Shown here piece by piece: positions 17,848 to 25,973 of a stretch of 54,527 nt of DNA. The position numbers and the translations under genes were made by a program. The notes under the pieces were generated by a model, which saw only the letters and a program-made list of their open reading frames with translations, did not search any database and was not told the DNA's origin. Source of the stretch: an uncultured SAR86 cluster bacterium (lineage in GTDB: Bacteria; Pseudomonadota; Gammaproteobacteria; Magnimaribacterales; AG-339-G14); NCBI GenBank assembly GCA_902578495.1, contig CACHCY010000006.1, forward strand, positions 1 to 54,527. Reading direction: 5' to 3'. Each line of letters begins with the position of its first letter. Position 1 is the first letter of the stretch.

Positions 17848-18796
17848 ATTAGTTCTTTATTTTTTTTTATTGGTTTTTGCGAGCTTTGAAGTAGGTTCTC
17901 ATGAATTTACACCTGCACAACTTGAAATTACCCAAATTTCCGACTCTGACTATTTAGTTAACTGGAAATTTCCCTTAAATCAATCTTCTAAATCAAGGAT
18001 AAATTTTCCTGAATTTTGCTCATCTGAAGATGATTTATTTCCAAAAAGAAGTGGAAAATATTTATTAGAAATAATTGAATTAAATTGTGCAGAACCTCTT
18101 AAAGGATCCACTTTGAATGTCACTAATATGTCATTTATGACAGATGTGATGGTAACAATTAGATTTATTAACGATGAAATCTTTCAAGACTACATTACTT
18201 CGGAAAATACAGACTTAGTAATACCAAATGAAGTTGAATACTCTAACTTTTCATATTTATTCATGGGATTTGAACATCTGTTGGGAGGGTATGATCATAT
18301 CTTATTTGTATTTGGCTTAGTCTTTCTAATTAGCGGTTGGTTTAATTTAATAAAAACAATTACATCCTTTACGGTTGCTCATAGCATTACTTTGGCCTTG
18401 TCTTCTCTGGGCGTAGTTAGATTACCTCAAACTGCAACCGAAGCAGTGATTGCTTTGACAATAATTTACCTAGCCTATGAGATTTTAGATAAAAAAGATT
18501 TAAGAAAAATTCCTTGGCATATACCTTTTGGATTTGGATTGATTCATGGGTTTGGATTTGCTGGCGCTTTAATGGAAATTGGATTTTCTGGGCAAAGCTT
18601 ATTTCAAACTTTATTGCTGTTTAATGTAGGTATTGAATTAGCCCAGCTGAGTTTGTTACCGATAATTTTTTCTTTGATTTTTCTTTTTTCAAAAATAAAT
18701 CTACGAAATGAATTTAAAATAATATCTGCTTTTGCGATAGGAGGCATAAGCAGTTATTGGTTTATTGAAAGAACTTTAAATTTATTTATTGCATAA
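17840..18796 (+). CDS. HupE/UreJ-family membrane protein
   Basis: The 318-residue protein starts with TTG inside the previous gene. It has a signal-like N-terminus, a periplasmic domain (to about residue 130) and a C-terminal membrane block with MGFEHLLGGYDHILFVFGL, VAHSITLALSSLGVVRLP and GFGLIHGFGFAGAL, the histidine-rich helices of the HupE/UreJ_2 family. Related proteins carry nickel or cobalt, but this long version with a periplasmic domain is not functionally established. The gene ends inside the A-run of a strong terminator hairpin. Confidence 0.85.
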   Translation: MSKLVLYFFLLVFASFEVGSHEFTPAQLEITQISDSDYLVNWKFPLNQSSKSRINFPEFCSSEDDLFPKRSGKYLLEIIELNCAEPLKGSTLNVTNMSFMTDVMVTIRFINDEIFQDYITSENTDLVIPNEVEYSNFSYLFMGFEHLLGGYDHILFVFGLVFLISGWFNLIKTITSFTVAHSITLALSSLGVVRLPQTATEAVIALTIIYLAYEILDKKDLRKIPWHIPFGFGLIHGFGFAGALMEIGFSGQSLFQTLLLFNVGIELAQLSLLPIIFSLIFLFSKINLRNEFKIISAFAIGGISSYWFIERTLNLFIA

Positions 18797-18828
18797 AAAA
18801 AAGGAGATTTTTAAATCTCCTTTTTTTA
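18795..18828. terminator. Bidirectional rho-independent terminator
   Basis: A perfect inverted repeat AAGGAGATTT (18801-18810) / AAATCTCCTT (18813-18822) with a 2-base centre is flanked by an A-run on the left and a T-run on the right. It lies between convergent genes (HupE-like on plus, lipoprotein on minus) and can stop transcription from both sides. Confidence 0.9.
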
Positions 18829-18838
18829 AAACTTTTAT

Positions 18839-19453
18839 TTAGTTTAGAGGATTAGAATCCGGTTGAAACTCATAGTAACCTTCTACAGGGATCATTAAGT
18901 GAGCATAAGGAGTTCCCTTAAACATCTGGTACGGCGCTCCTGTAGTGAATTCTGTAGGGAAATTTTCTATAGTTTTTGTATCTTTCGGCATCAACATTAA
19001 GTGAGGCCCTGACTCGATAAAGTGTCCCATCATTTTAGCTTTATCGTGATCTCCTCCATAGAAGCTTGAATTCATATTATCCTCACCCATATCACCATTT
19101 AGCATCCAAATGTAAGCATCTCTTTTCATGTTAGGTTTACCACCAGTCATGTAAGCTTCAGCCCACTTAAAACCTTCTTCATCAGCACAAAGGGTATTTC
19201 CATGTTGAGGAGTTTCAAATCCTCCTTCAGGCATTTCTAATGTAGCGGTGCAGGTCCATCCATTAGATCCTTCTCGTAACACTTTTCCGTCTCCTCCAAC
19301 AATTGTTGCAAATTCTCCTATAAAATCTGGTGCAGCCTTGCTGTAGGCCCAAATTTGCCATTCATCAGAATCATGGGACACGTTAGGTTCATCTGATGTT
19401 GATGTAGAACAGGATATTAAGAATACAATTAAAAAACTAATTACATATTTCAT
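18839..19453 (-). CDS. Predicted lipoprotein, unknown function
   Basis: I choose the ATG at 19453 because GGAG lies about 6 bases upstream and the product then begins MKYVISFLIVFLISCS, a lipoprotein signal with lipobox LISC; an in-frame ATG at 19465 adds only four residues. The 204-residue mature region contains GNGWTCTATLEM-like and HGNTLCADEEGFKWAEAYM segments, a SGPHLMLMPKD stretch and a PYAHLMIPVEGYY end. It has no motif I can name. It is a single-gene unit ending at the shared terminator. Other bacterial proteins of this kind are annotated as hypothetical; I infer no function. Confidence 0.8.
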   Translation of the reverse strand: MKYVISFLIVFLISCSTSTSDEPNVSHDSDEWQIWAYSKAAPDFIGEFATIVGGDGKVLREGSNGWTCTATLEMPEGGFETPQHGNTLCADEEGFKWAEAYMTGGKPNMKRDAYIWMLNGDMGEDNMNSSFYGGDHDKAKMMGHFIESGPHLMLMPKDTKTIENFPTEFTTGAPYQMFKGTPYAHLMIPVEGYYEFQPDSNPLN

Positions 19454-19530
19454 ATTTAACTCCATTTAACCCTTATTAAAACCTTTTTTCATACTCTTGA
19501 GAAGTTGAATTATAGTTTTATTAGAACGTG

Positions 19531-19536
19531 TATAAT
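19531..19536 (+). promoter_or_regulatory. -10 element candidate for tRNA-Gly
   Basis: TATAAT at 19531-19536 is a perfect -10 hexamer 15 bases before the tRNA-Gly 5' end. The best -35 (TTGAAT at 19505) is 20 bases away, longer than optimal, so the call is tentative. Confidence 0.4.
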
Positions 19537-19551
19537 CAAATTTCATAAAAA

Positions 19552-19626
<75 letters not shown>

Positions 19627-19635
19627 CAGAATAAT

Positions 19636-20772
19636 ATGAATATCCAAAACAAAATAATAGAGAAAATAGATCAAGAAAACATACCTTTTGCTTCATTCGC
19701 TGTTACCAATGAGCACGAAACAGTATTACATGAGCACTATGGCAATCAACTCGAAGGAGAAGATAAACCGCCTTCAAACAGTACTATTTACAGAATTGCA
19801 TCGATGACAAAGCCTATTGTTACCTTTGCAGCACTAAAGTGTGTTGAACTTGGACTGATTGATTTAAATAAACCTGTTCATAATTTTCATTCAGATCTAA
19901 AAGATTTAGAGGTAGGAAAACTTCAAGATGGAAAAGTTATTTATGAAAAAGCTAATAAGGACATCACACTTCATCATTTGCTAGCTCATACTTCAGGATT
20001 TGCATATGATTTTCATGACCCTCTACTTGCTCACCTCATCTTAGAAGAAAAGATCGCTCCTCTCACAGATAAAGAAGGTAAATTTATTAATGTTCCACTT
20101 TCATATCATCCTGACTCTAGATGGGAATATGGGGTAGGTCTTGATTGGGTTGGAGTCATTTTAGAAAAATTATTAAGTAAAAATTTAGAAGAGATTTGCA
20201 GGGAATTTGTTTTTGATCCTCTTGGAATGAACGATACTTCTTTCGATCCTGACTTTTTAGGAAAAGATAGATTGGCAGAAATGCATCTTATGGATAATGG
20301 AAATTTTATTCATTCCACCGGTCTTTTTGATGACTCTGTTCAGTCATTTTTTAGTGGTGGCGGTGGAATTCTTTCTAATCCATCTGACTATTGTAAATTT
20401 ATGAGAATTTTCCTTTCAGATACAAATCCACTTTTATCTGATTCACTTACTTCTCTTATGACTACAAATCAAATTGGCGATTTAAATTATTCCTATCAAC
20501 CTACTTTTAATCCTGTTTTGATTCATGGAAACGAATGGTTTCCGGAGATAAAGAAAAAATGGGGATACGGATTTTTGATTAACGAAGAGGATATACCTGA
20601 GAGAAGAAAAAAAGGATCTTTATCATGGTCAGGTATTTTTAATACTTATTTTTGGATTGATCCACAATCAAAAATTGCCGGTACTGTAATGATGCAATTA
20701 TCACCGCATTACGATGAAAAATGTAAAGGTTTACTAGAAGTAATGGAAAAAGCTGTATATGAAGAGATGTAA
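19636..20772 (+). CDS. Serine beta-lactamase-fold hydrolase (family VIII esterase-like)
   Basis: I use the ATG at 19636; the longer frame from 19597 would start inside tRNA-Gly. The 378-residue protein has the SxxK motif SMTK (Ser56, Lys59), LLAHTSGFAYDF, and WEYGVG with Tyr165 as probable catalytic tyrosine, plus a C-terminal WSGIFNTYFWIDP block. This is the class C beta-lactamase / family VIII esterase fold (COG1680). No signal peptide is seen, so a cytoplasmic esterase or lactone/amide hydrolase is more likely than antibiotic resistance. Its start lies 9 bases past the tRNA with no Shine-Dalgarno sequence. Confidence 0.88.
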   Translation: MNIQNKIIEKIDQENIPFASFAVTNEHETVLHEHYGNQLEGEDKPPSNSTIYRIASMTKPIVTFAALKCVELGLIDLNKPVHNFHSDLKDLEVGKLQDGKVIYEKANKDITLHHLLAHTSGFAYDFHDPLLAHLILEEKIAPLTDKEGKFINVPLSYHPDSRWEYGVGLDWVGVILEKLLSKNLEEICREFVFDPLGMNDTSFDPDFLGKDRLAEMHLMDNGNFIHSTGLFDDSVQSFFSGGGGILSNPSDYCKFMRIFLSDTNPLLSDSLTSLMTTNQIGDLNYSYQPTFNPVLIHGNEWFPEIKKKWGYGFLINEEDIPERRKKGSLSWSGIFNTYFWIDPQSKIAGTVMMQLSPHYDEKCKGLLEVMEKAVYEEM

Positions 20773-21429
20773 TTAATCTTTGAATAACTGATCAGCAACA
20801 TAAGGGTTAGTTTTCTTTTCTTGACCAAATGTTGATAAAGGACCATGTCCTGGTACAAAAGTAGTATCATCATCTAACTTCCAAAGTTTATTTCTAATAG
20901 AGTCTATAAGGCTCTGAGTGTTTCCCCTTGGCAGATCAGTTCGTCCTATAGAACCTTGAAATAGTACATCACCAACGATAGCAATTTTTGCATCAGCTTG
21001 GTGAAATACAACGTGGCCAGGAGTATGACCTGGACAGTGATACACATCAAAAGAAATTCCATCTAATTCAATCTTATCCCCATCATCTAACCATCTATCA
21101 GGCAGAAAATTTTTTGTTCCAGGCACACCATACATTTTGCCTTGATCTTCTAAACCCGAAATTAAAAATTCATCATCAGGATGAGGTCCTTCTATTTTTA
21201 CATCATGTTCTTGAGATAAATTAAAAGCACCTCCAGCATGATCTAAGTGCCCATGAGTAATAAAGATTTTTACTAGGTTCAAATTATTTTTTGATAAAAA
21301 ATCATTAATTTTATCTAAATCGCCGCCTGGATCTGTGACCGCTGCATTTTTAGTATTTTCATTCCAAATAACACAGCTATTTTGCATTAAAGGAGTGACA
21401 GGGATAATTGCTACTTTTAGGTTTTCCAT
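20773..21429 (-). CDS. Metallo-beta-lactamase-fold hydrolase, glyoxalase II-like (YcbL type)
   Basis: The 218-residue protein has THGHLDHAGG with His59, His61, Asp63 and His64 as metal ligands, then CPGHTPGHVVF, GDVLFQGSIGRTDLPRGN and a final FVPGHGPLS. This set matches type II glyoxalase-like small enzymes such as E. coli/Salmonella YcbL, which hydrolyse thioesters such as S-lactoylglutathione. It is cytoplasmic. It abuts the convergent serine-hydrolase gene with no spacer and diverges from the epoxide-hydrolase-like gene across only 15 bases. Confidence 0.9.
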   Translation of the reverse strand: MENLKVAIIPVTPLMQNSCVIWNENTKNAAVTDPGGDLDKINDFLSKNNLNLVKIFITHGHLDHAGGAFNLSQEHDVKIEGPHPDDEFLISGLEDQGKMYGVPGTKNFLPDRWLDDGDKIELDGISFDVYHCPGHTPGHVVFHQADAKIAIVGDVLFQGSIGRTDLPRGNTQSLIDSIRNKLWKLDDDTTFVPGHGPLSTFGQEKKTNPYVADQLFKD

Positions 21430-21444
21430 GATCTAATTATACAT

Positions 21445-22476
21445 ATGGAATATAAACATCTTAATGGAAATGGATTAAAAATAGGCGCAGCAATTGAAGG
21501 TGAGGGTCCTTTAATTGTTTTGGTTCACGGATGGCCTGAAAGTTGGTATAGCTGGAGACATCAAATACCTTTTCTAGCATCGCTAGGTTATAAAGTTGCC
21601 GCAATTGATGTCAGAGGATATGGCCAATCTGATAAGCCTTACGAAATTGCTGAATATTCGATGAAAAATTTAACTTCGGATATCATTTCAGTAATAGAAG
21701 ATCTTGGATACTCTGATGCAATTCTATTTGGCCATGACTGGGGTGCACCAATAGTCTGGAATACTGCGGCTCTTTACCCTGATAAAATTTCTGCTGTAGG
21801 TGCATTATCAGTTCCCTACACAGGCAGAGGACCAATGTCCTCCATTGATTTATGGAAAATGCTGTACAAAGGGAAATTTTTCTATCAACTATATTTTCAA
21901 GAAGAAGGGGTTGCTGAAGAAGAATTTGAAAAGGATTTAAAAAATGCTTTAGAGCTTACATATTTCTCAAGCGACGGAAGAGGCATGTCTTTCTTAGCTG
22001 AAAATGCTGATAATCCCAAATATCAAAAAAACGTATATTCGAAATTTTTGGATTGTCTGCCTGCATTTGATGATTACCCAGATTGGATCAACAAGGAAGA
22101 ATTAATGTTCTTTGTAAAAGAATTTGAAAACTCTGGAATGAGAGGCCCTCTCAATAGATATCGTGCTCAAACTATTGATTATGAAGAATTAGTTGAGTTA
22201 GAAACTGCAAAAATATCTCAACCTTCTTGTTTTATTTCTGGAACTTTAGATCCAGTTGCATTTTTTCTAAAAAATTCTATTGAAGATGGAGCAGGGAAAG
22301 GAGCATTTCATGGCCCAACTGCTGAATCGATGGCAAAAGAAATGCTAGAGAAGAGAAGCGACTTATATGAAGATTTACGAATCGTTAAATTTATAGATGG
22401 TGTGGGCCATTGGACCCAACAAGAAGCACCTGACACAGTCAATGAAAACTTCGAAAAGTTTTTGAAGGGTTTATAA
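21445..22476 (+). CDS. Alpha/beta hydrolase, epoxide-hydrolase-like
   Basis: The 343-residue protein has the oxyanion-hole motif HGWPESWYSWR (28-38), the nucleophile elbow GHDWGAP with Asp98, and the C-terminal catalytic histidine in GVGHWTQQEAP (His322). An aspartate nucleophile in the GHDWG context is typical of soluble epoxide hydrolases, which turn epoxides into vicinal diols; haloalkane dehalogenases share the same catalytic Asp but usually have a different halide pocket. A cap domain (about 130-260) is present. Epoxide products of a P450 would be natural substrates, but the P450 gene is 10 kb away. Confidence 0.85.
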   Translation: MEYKHLNGNGLKIGAAIEGEGPLIVLVHGWPESWYSWRHQIPFLASLGYKVAAIDVRGYGQSDKPYEIAEYSMKNLTSDIISVIEDLGYSDAILFGHDWGAPIVWNTAALYPDKISAVGALSVPYTGRGPMSSIDLWKMLYKGKFFYQLYFQEEGVAEEEFEKDLKNALELTYFSSDGRGMSFLAENADNPKYQKNVYSKFLDCLPAFDDYPDWINKEELMFFVKEFENSGMRGPLNRYRAQTIDYEELVELETAKISQPSCFISGTLDPVAFFLKNSIEDGAGKGAFHGPTAESMAKEMLEKRSDLYEDLRIVKFIDGVGHWTQQEAPDTVNENFEKFLKGL

Positions 22477-22478
22477 GT

Positions 22479-24971
22479 TTAAGCTATTAGTTTTTTATCT
22501 ATTTGAAGACTAAGTCTCTTTTTGTGATTTTTAGTCTCATCATTAGACGATTGCCTTCTGAGCAGCTTTTGAATTTTTAGTAGCTCACCAAATGCTGCCG
22601 ATTGAGCAACCTCATCGTATTTTTTCAGATTAGTGATGGATATAAGTTTACTAACATAAGTTGCTTGGAGATTCTGGGTAATGGTATCTATTTCTTTCAT
22701 TTTTTCTCTTGGAAAGATTCCTTTTGTTAAGTCGCCCATCATCTCTGAAACGTTATAGTCATTTCCATAAAAAGAGGAATCCGTAATTCTTCTCAATACA
22801 TCTTTATTAGTTAAATGATTAAGAATTCTTTTGTGTCCTGAAAGAATGTAATCATGAAATTTAGGATCTTCATTCTCATCATAAAAATCAAATCCTCTTC
22901 TTTCTCGTTGCATGAAAGCTGCAACAGATTCAAGAGGTTTTAATCCTTCGCTGTTAAAAGCATATTTATTTAGCGTTTCCATAGCTTTTTTTTGGGTTCT
23001 ATAAGGAACGGCTTCATAAGGTTTTTTTACCGATTTTGTATTCGAAGGATGACGAGTGACATAGACACCCCCAATCTGCCTGGATACGACATCCATACTG
23101 GTCATAATTTGTCTCATTAATATGAAATAAGATTGATAGACAGATTCCCAAGTGTCTGATTTAGATTTAATTTTTTCGACTATGTCTGGCATTATTTCCT
23201 GAACAAGCTTGTATCTTCCGATGGCATATTCAACAGGATCATCACTCATATCTCCTATGTTTACTCTTGGATCAATGCCTCTGCCAGGCGATCTCATATC
23301 ATCAGCGTCATTGCCAAAAAAATGACCTTTTTCTTGAGACCTGTTTAATATTTTCTGTATTTCCTCCTCGGATAGATTTGGAGTATAGGCAAACTCGATT
23401 GCCCATTGATCATAAAGACCAGGCTTAATATCAGAGAACTGTCCTTGTTCTACGCCTGGAGGCGCTATGTTGATTGCATGATAATCCATAACTGATGCAG
23501 ATAGTCCTTCTTTGTATGTTATTTCTGGATTGTGAACATCTTTATTATTGTGAAGAGTCGTTGCTCCCATATTATGGTTAAGTCCAAGGGTATGGCCAAC
23601 TTCATGAAGTATTAACATAGTTAATTCTTCCTCAAATAATTTATCAGTATCTTCAAGAGAGAAGTTCATTGAATTAGCGACTAAATTACCAAAAATTCTT
23701 TGTTCGTTTCTCATCGATGAAAAATTACATCGTTCAGATGAAATTTCAGATGAAAGAAATATATCTTCGTATCTCATTCTATTGGTTAGAAAAATCCATT
23801 CCAACATAATATCCGCAGATAAAATTTCTCCAGTTCTAGGGTTAGAAAAACTAGGACCATAACCTCCAAACGGTGGGTTGGGAGATGAAGTCCACCTCAA
23901 TACGTTGTATCTAATATCACCAGCATCCCAGTCAGCATCATCTGGTTGAACATAAACTTCGATAGCATCAATAAAACCAGCTTTTTCAAAAGCTATGTTC
24001 CATGCAAGCACAGCATTTTTTATCAGAGGTCTTAATTCATTAGGAGTAGTATTTTCTAACCAAAATTTGATAGGTTTGATTGGCTTTGATTTAGCAGCAT
24101 CAGGGTTTTGTTTTTGAAGATTCCATTTCTGAACCAAATCTCTATAAGGAGTAATTTCTGTTGAACTTAAATCCGTTACTCTATCTGTAAAATAACCTAT
24201 TCTTGGATCTTCAAAACGTATCTCAAAACCATTATCTTGAGGCATTTCAAGAAATGTATATCTTAATTTTACCGAAGTATTTCTTAATGATTCATAACTT
24301 GCAGGATTTGAAAAAACATAATCGACCTCAAAATCGGTATTATTCGGATAGTTATAAATTTTGGAGATGGCGGTTTTAGATCTTGATAAAGATCCAACAC
24401 CAAAATTATCTGACTCGTAATCTCTTGGCTCAGATTTTAACTTGGTTAAATTATCACTTTTCAATAATTTGGTGATATCAATAAGATAAGTATTTTCATC
24501 CTCATTCTTATGAGTAATTTCAAAATTTTCAATAACCGAATCGCTTATGTTAGATTGAGATTGCCTACTGAGTTCCGAATTAGGGTCAAAATAAAATTCT
24601 GTGTTTACCCTAACGAGATTTAAGCTATTAAATTGTTTTTCAAATTTAATAACTGCTTGATCTATATGGCTCCCTTTAAAAAGACCAGCTTCTACAGTCC
24701 CATTAATAATATGAGCAAAATAAATAAATTCTTTTGAGATATCTTCATCACTTAATTCTAAGTAAGTATTTCCATTTTCTGGATCTTGATAGCTTTTTAA
24801 CAAGCCCTCATAGGTGATAAATTCTTCAACAAATTGTGAGATTAGTTCTCGATCATCTTCTTTAGACTCTTCTTTAGTTTCCTCTTTTGTTGAATCATCG
24901 TTTGAATCGTTTGCCATCAATCCAAAGGAAAAAAACAAACTTAAAAGGATTAATAAAATATTATTTTTCAT
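22479..24971 (-). CDS. Secreted zinc metalloprotease (DUF5117/metzincin type)
   Basis: I start at ATG 24971 rather than the TTG nine bases upstream. The 830-residue protein has a signal peptide (KNNILLILLSLFFSFGLMA), a low-complexity acidic linker (about 20-42), a DUF5117-like N-terminal domain and the zinc motif HEVGHTLGLNHNM (HExxHxxGxxH, His456, Glu457, His460, His466), followed by a Met-containing SVMDY turn. This is the metzincin pattern of the DUF4953/DUF5117 family, common in Bacteroidota and marine gammaproteobacteria. It probably degrades proteins in the periplasm or outside the cell. It is a single-gene unit convergent with the epoxide-hydrolase-like gene. Confidence 0.9.
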   Translation of the reverse strand: MKNNILLILLSLFFSFGLMANDSNDDSTKEETKEESKEDDRELISQFVEEFITYEGLLKSYQDPENGNTYLELSDEDISKEFIYFAHIINGTVEAGLFKGSHIDQAVIKFEKQFNSLNLVRVNTEFYFDPNSELSRQSQSNISDSVIENFEITHKNEDENTYLIDITKLLKSDNLTKLKSEPRDYESDNFGVGSLSRSKTAISKIYNYPNNTDFEVDYVFSNPASYESLRNTSVKLRYTFLEMPQDNGFEIRFEDPRIGYFTDRVTDLSSTEITPYRDLVQKWNLQKQNPDAAKSKPIKPIKFWLENTTPNELRPLIKNAVLAWNIAFEKAGFIDAIEVYVQPDDADWDAGDIRYNVLRWTSSPNPPFGGYGPSFSNPRTGEILSADIMLEWIFLTNRMRYEDIFLSSEISSERCNFSSMRNEQRIFGNLVANSMNFSLEDTDKLFEEELTMLILHEVGHTLGLNHNMGATTLHNNKDVHNPEITYKEGLSASVMDYHAINIAPPGVEQGQFSDIKPGLYDQWAIEFAYTPNLSEEEIQKILNRSQEKGHFFGNDADDMRSPGRGIDPRVNIGDMSDDPVEYAIGRYKLVQEIMPDIVEKIKSKSDTWESVYQSYFILMRQIMTSMDVVSRQIGGVYVTRHPSNTKSVKKPYEAVPYRTQKKAMETLNKYAFNSEGLKPLESVAAFMQRERRGFDFYDENEDPKFHDYILSGHKRILNHLTNKDVLRRITDSSFYGNDYNVSEMMGDLTKGIFPREKMKEIDTITQNLQATYVSKLISITNLKKYDEVAQSAAFGELLKIQKLLRRQSSNDETKNHKKRLSLQIDKKLIA

Positions 24972-25034
24972 AAACACCAATAGGGTGGCTATTATAGACT
25001 CACTATCTATAATTTTTAATTAATTCTTTATTCA

Positions 25035-25754
25035 ATGAAAAATCTTTATCGATTGTTAGATCTAACAAAAATTATAATTAATGAAATCATTGATTACGTT
25101 GCTTCTTATTTTGGAGTAAAAAAATTTAAGGTCGATATCGTTGAAAATCTTGCCTTAAAAAGCGCTAATAAAAATAACCCACAAGCTATTTTAGATACGA
25201 TAGATTACTACGCTTGGAATGAAGCTTTTTTGATGAACATTGGTGATGAAAAAGGCCTTTTGCTTGAAAAAGCAATTAGAGAAAAAAATCCAGAAAATTG
25301 TTTAGAGCTGGGAGTCTATTTGGGATATTCATCGATTAGGATTTTAAGAAATCTCCATGAAAGCTCGAAGTTAACTTCTATAGAAGCTAGTAATAAATAT
25401 TTTGAAATATCTCAAAAAATTGTATCTCACTCAGGCCTCAGCCATCGATGGAAGCCTATGAAAGGTAAGGCTAAGGATATTATCCCATCGTTACAAGAAA
25501 AATATGATTTTGTGTTTTTAGATCATTGGAAAGATGAATATTTATCTGATTTAAAAACTATACAAAGACAAGGATTACTTAATGATAAGGCTGTAATATT
25601 TGCCGATAACGTTGTCTTATTCAATATGGAAGATTATTTATCATATGTAAGAAATTCATCAACTTTTGAAAGTAAATTTATATCAACAATGAGAGAATAT
25701 TCGAAGACTCAGCCAGACGGAATAGAGATTTCAATATTTAATAAAGATGACTAA
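25035..25754 (+). CDS. Catechol O-methyltransferase-like SAM methyltransferase
   Basis: The 239-residue protein aligns clearly with mammalian COMT: LMNIGDEKG (66-74), CLELGVYLGYSSIRI (89-103; SAM motif I), SIEASNKYF, FVFLDHWKDEYL (159-170) and IFADNV (188-193). Asp163, Lys166, Asp191, Asn192 and Glu231 match COMT Asp141, Lys144, Asp169, Asn170 and Glu199, the magnesium and catalytic residues; the first four keep the same spacing. It likely methylates a catechol hydroxyl. No N-terminal signal peptide is clear; residues 1-25 are amphipathic. It overlaps the following mini-Smr gene by 8 bases. Confidence 0.88.
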   Translation: MKNLYRLLDLTKIIINEIIDYVASYFGVKKFKVDIVENLALKSANKNNPQAILDTIDYYAWNEAFLMNIGDEKGLLLEKAIREKNPENCLELGVYLGYSSIRILRNLHESSKLTSIEASNKYFEISQKIVSHSGLSHRWKPMKGKAKDIIPSLQEKYDFVFLDHWKDEYLSDLKTIQRQGLLNDKAVIFADNVVLFNMEDYLSYVRNSSTFESKFISTMREYSKTQPDGIEISIFNKDD

Positions 25755-25971
25755 TCTAAAATTAGATCTGCATGGGTTTCGTCACCACGATGTTCCTTTA
25801 AAGGTTGAAAATTTTTTATATCTTAACCAAGAGAATATGCCCATTCTTATAATCTGTGGCAACAGCCAAAAGATGATAAATATAGTAAAAGATGTTCTTG
25901 AAGATATTGAATGTACTTTTGAAATAGGTTCTGGGATAAACTATGGATGTATTATTATTCGTAAAATCTAA
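25747..25971 (+). CDS. Mini Smr-domain protein
   Basis: The 74-residue protein starts KLDLHGFRHHDVPLKVENFL, matching the LDLHG...A...V..FL start of Smr (MutS2-related) domains, then PILIICGNSQKM where Smr has the HGKG loop, and ends NYGCIIIRKI like the GGxGAxxV strand. Smr domains are nucleases or RNA-binding modules; this one is short and its GKG loop is altered, so nuclease activity is doubtful. It is translationally coupled to the COMT-like gene and lies 2 bases before the dihydroorotase gene. Confidence 0.7.
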   Translation: MTNLKLDLHGFRHHDVPLKVENFLYLNQENMPILIICGNSQKMINIVKDVLEDIECTFEIGSGINYGCIIIRKI

Positions 25972-25973
25972 AC

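Noticed and set aside
20773..20775. Possible frameshift joining the two adjacent hydrolase genes
   Set aside because: They are on opposite strands with complete ends; abutting stops are just compaction.
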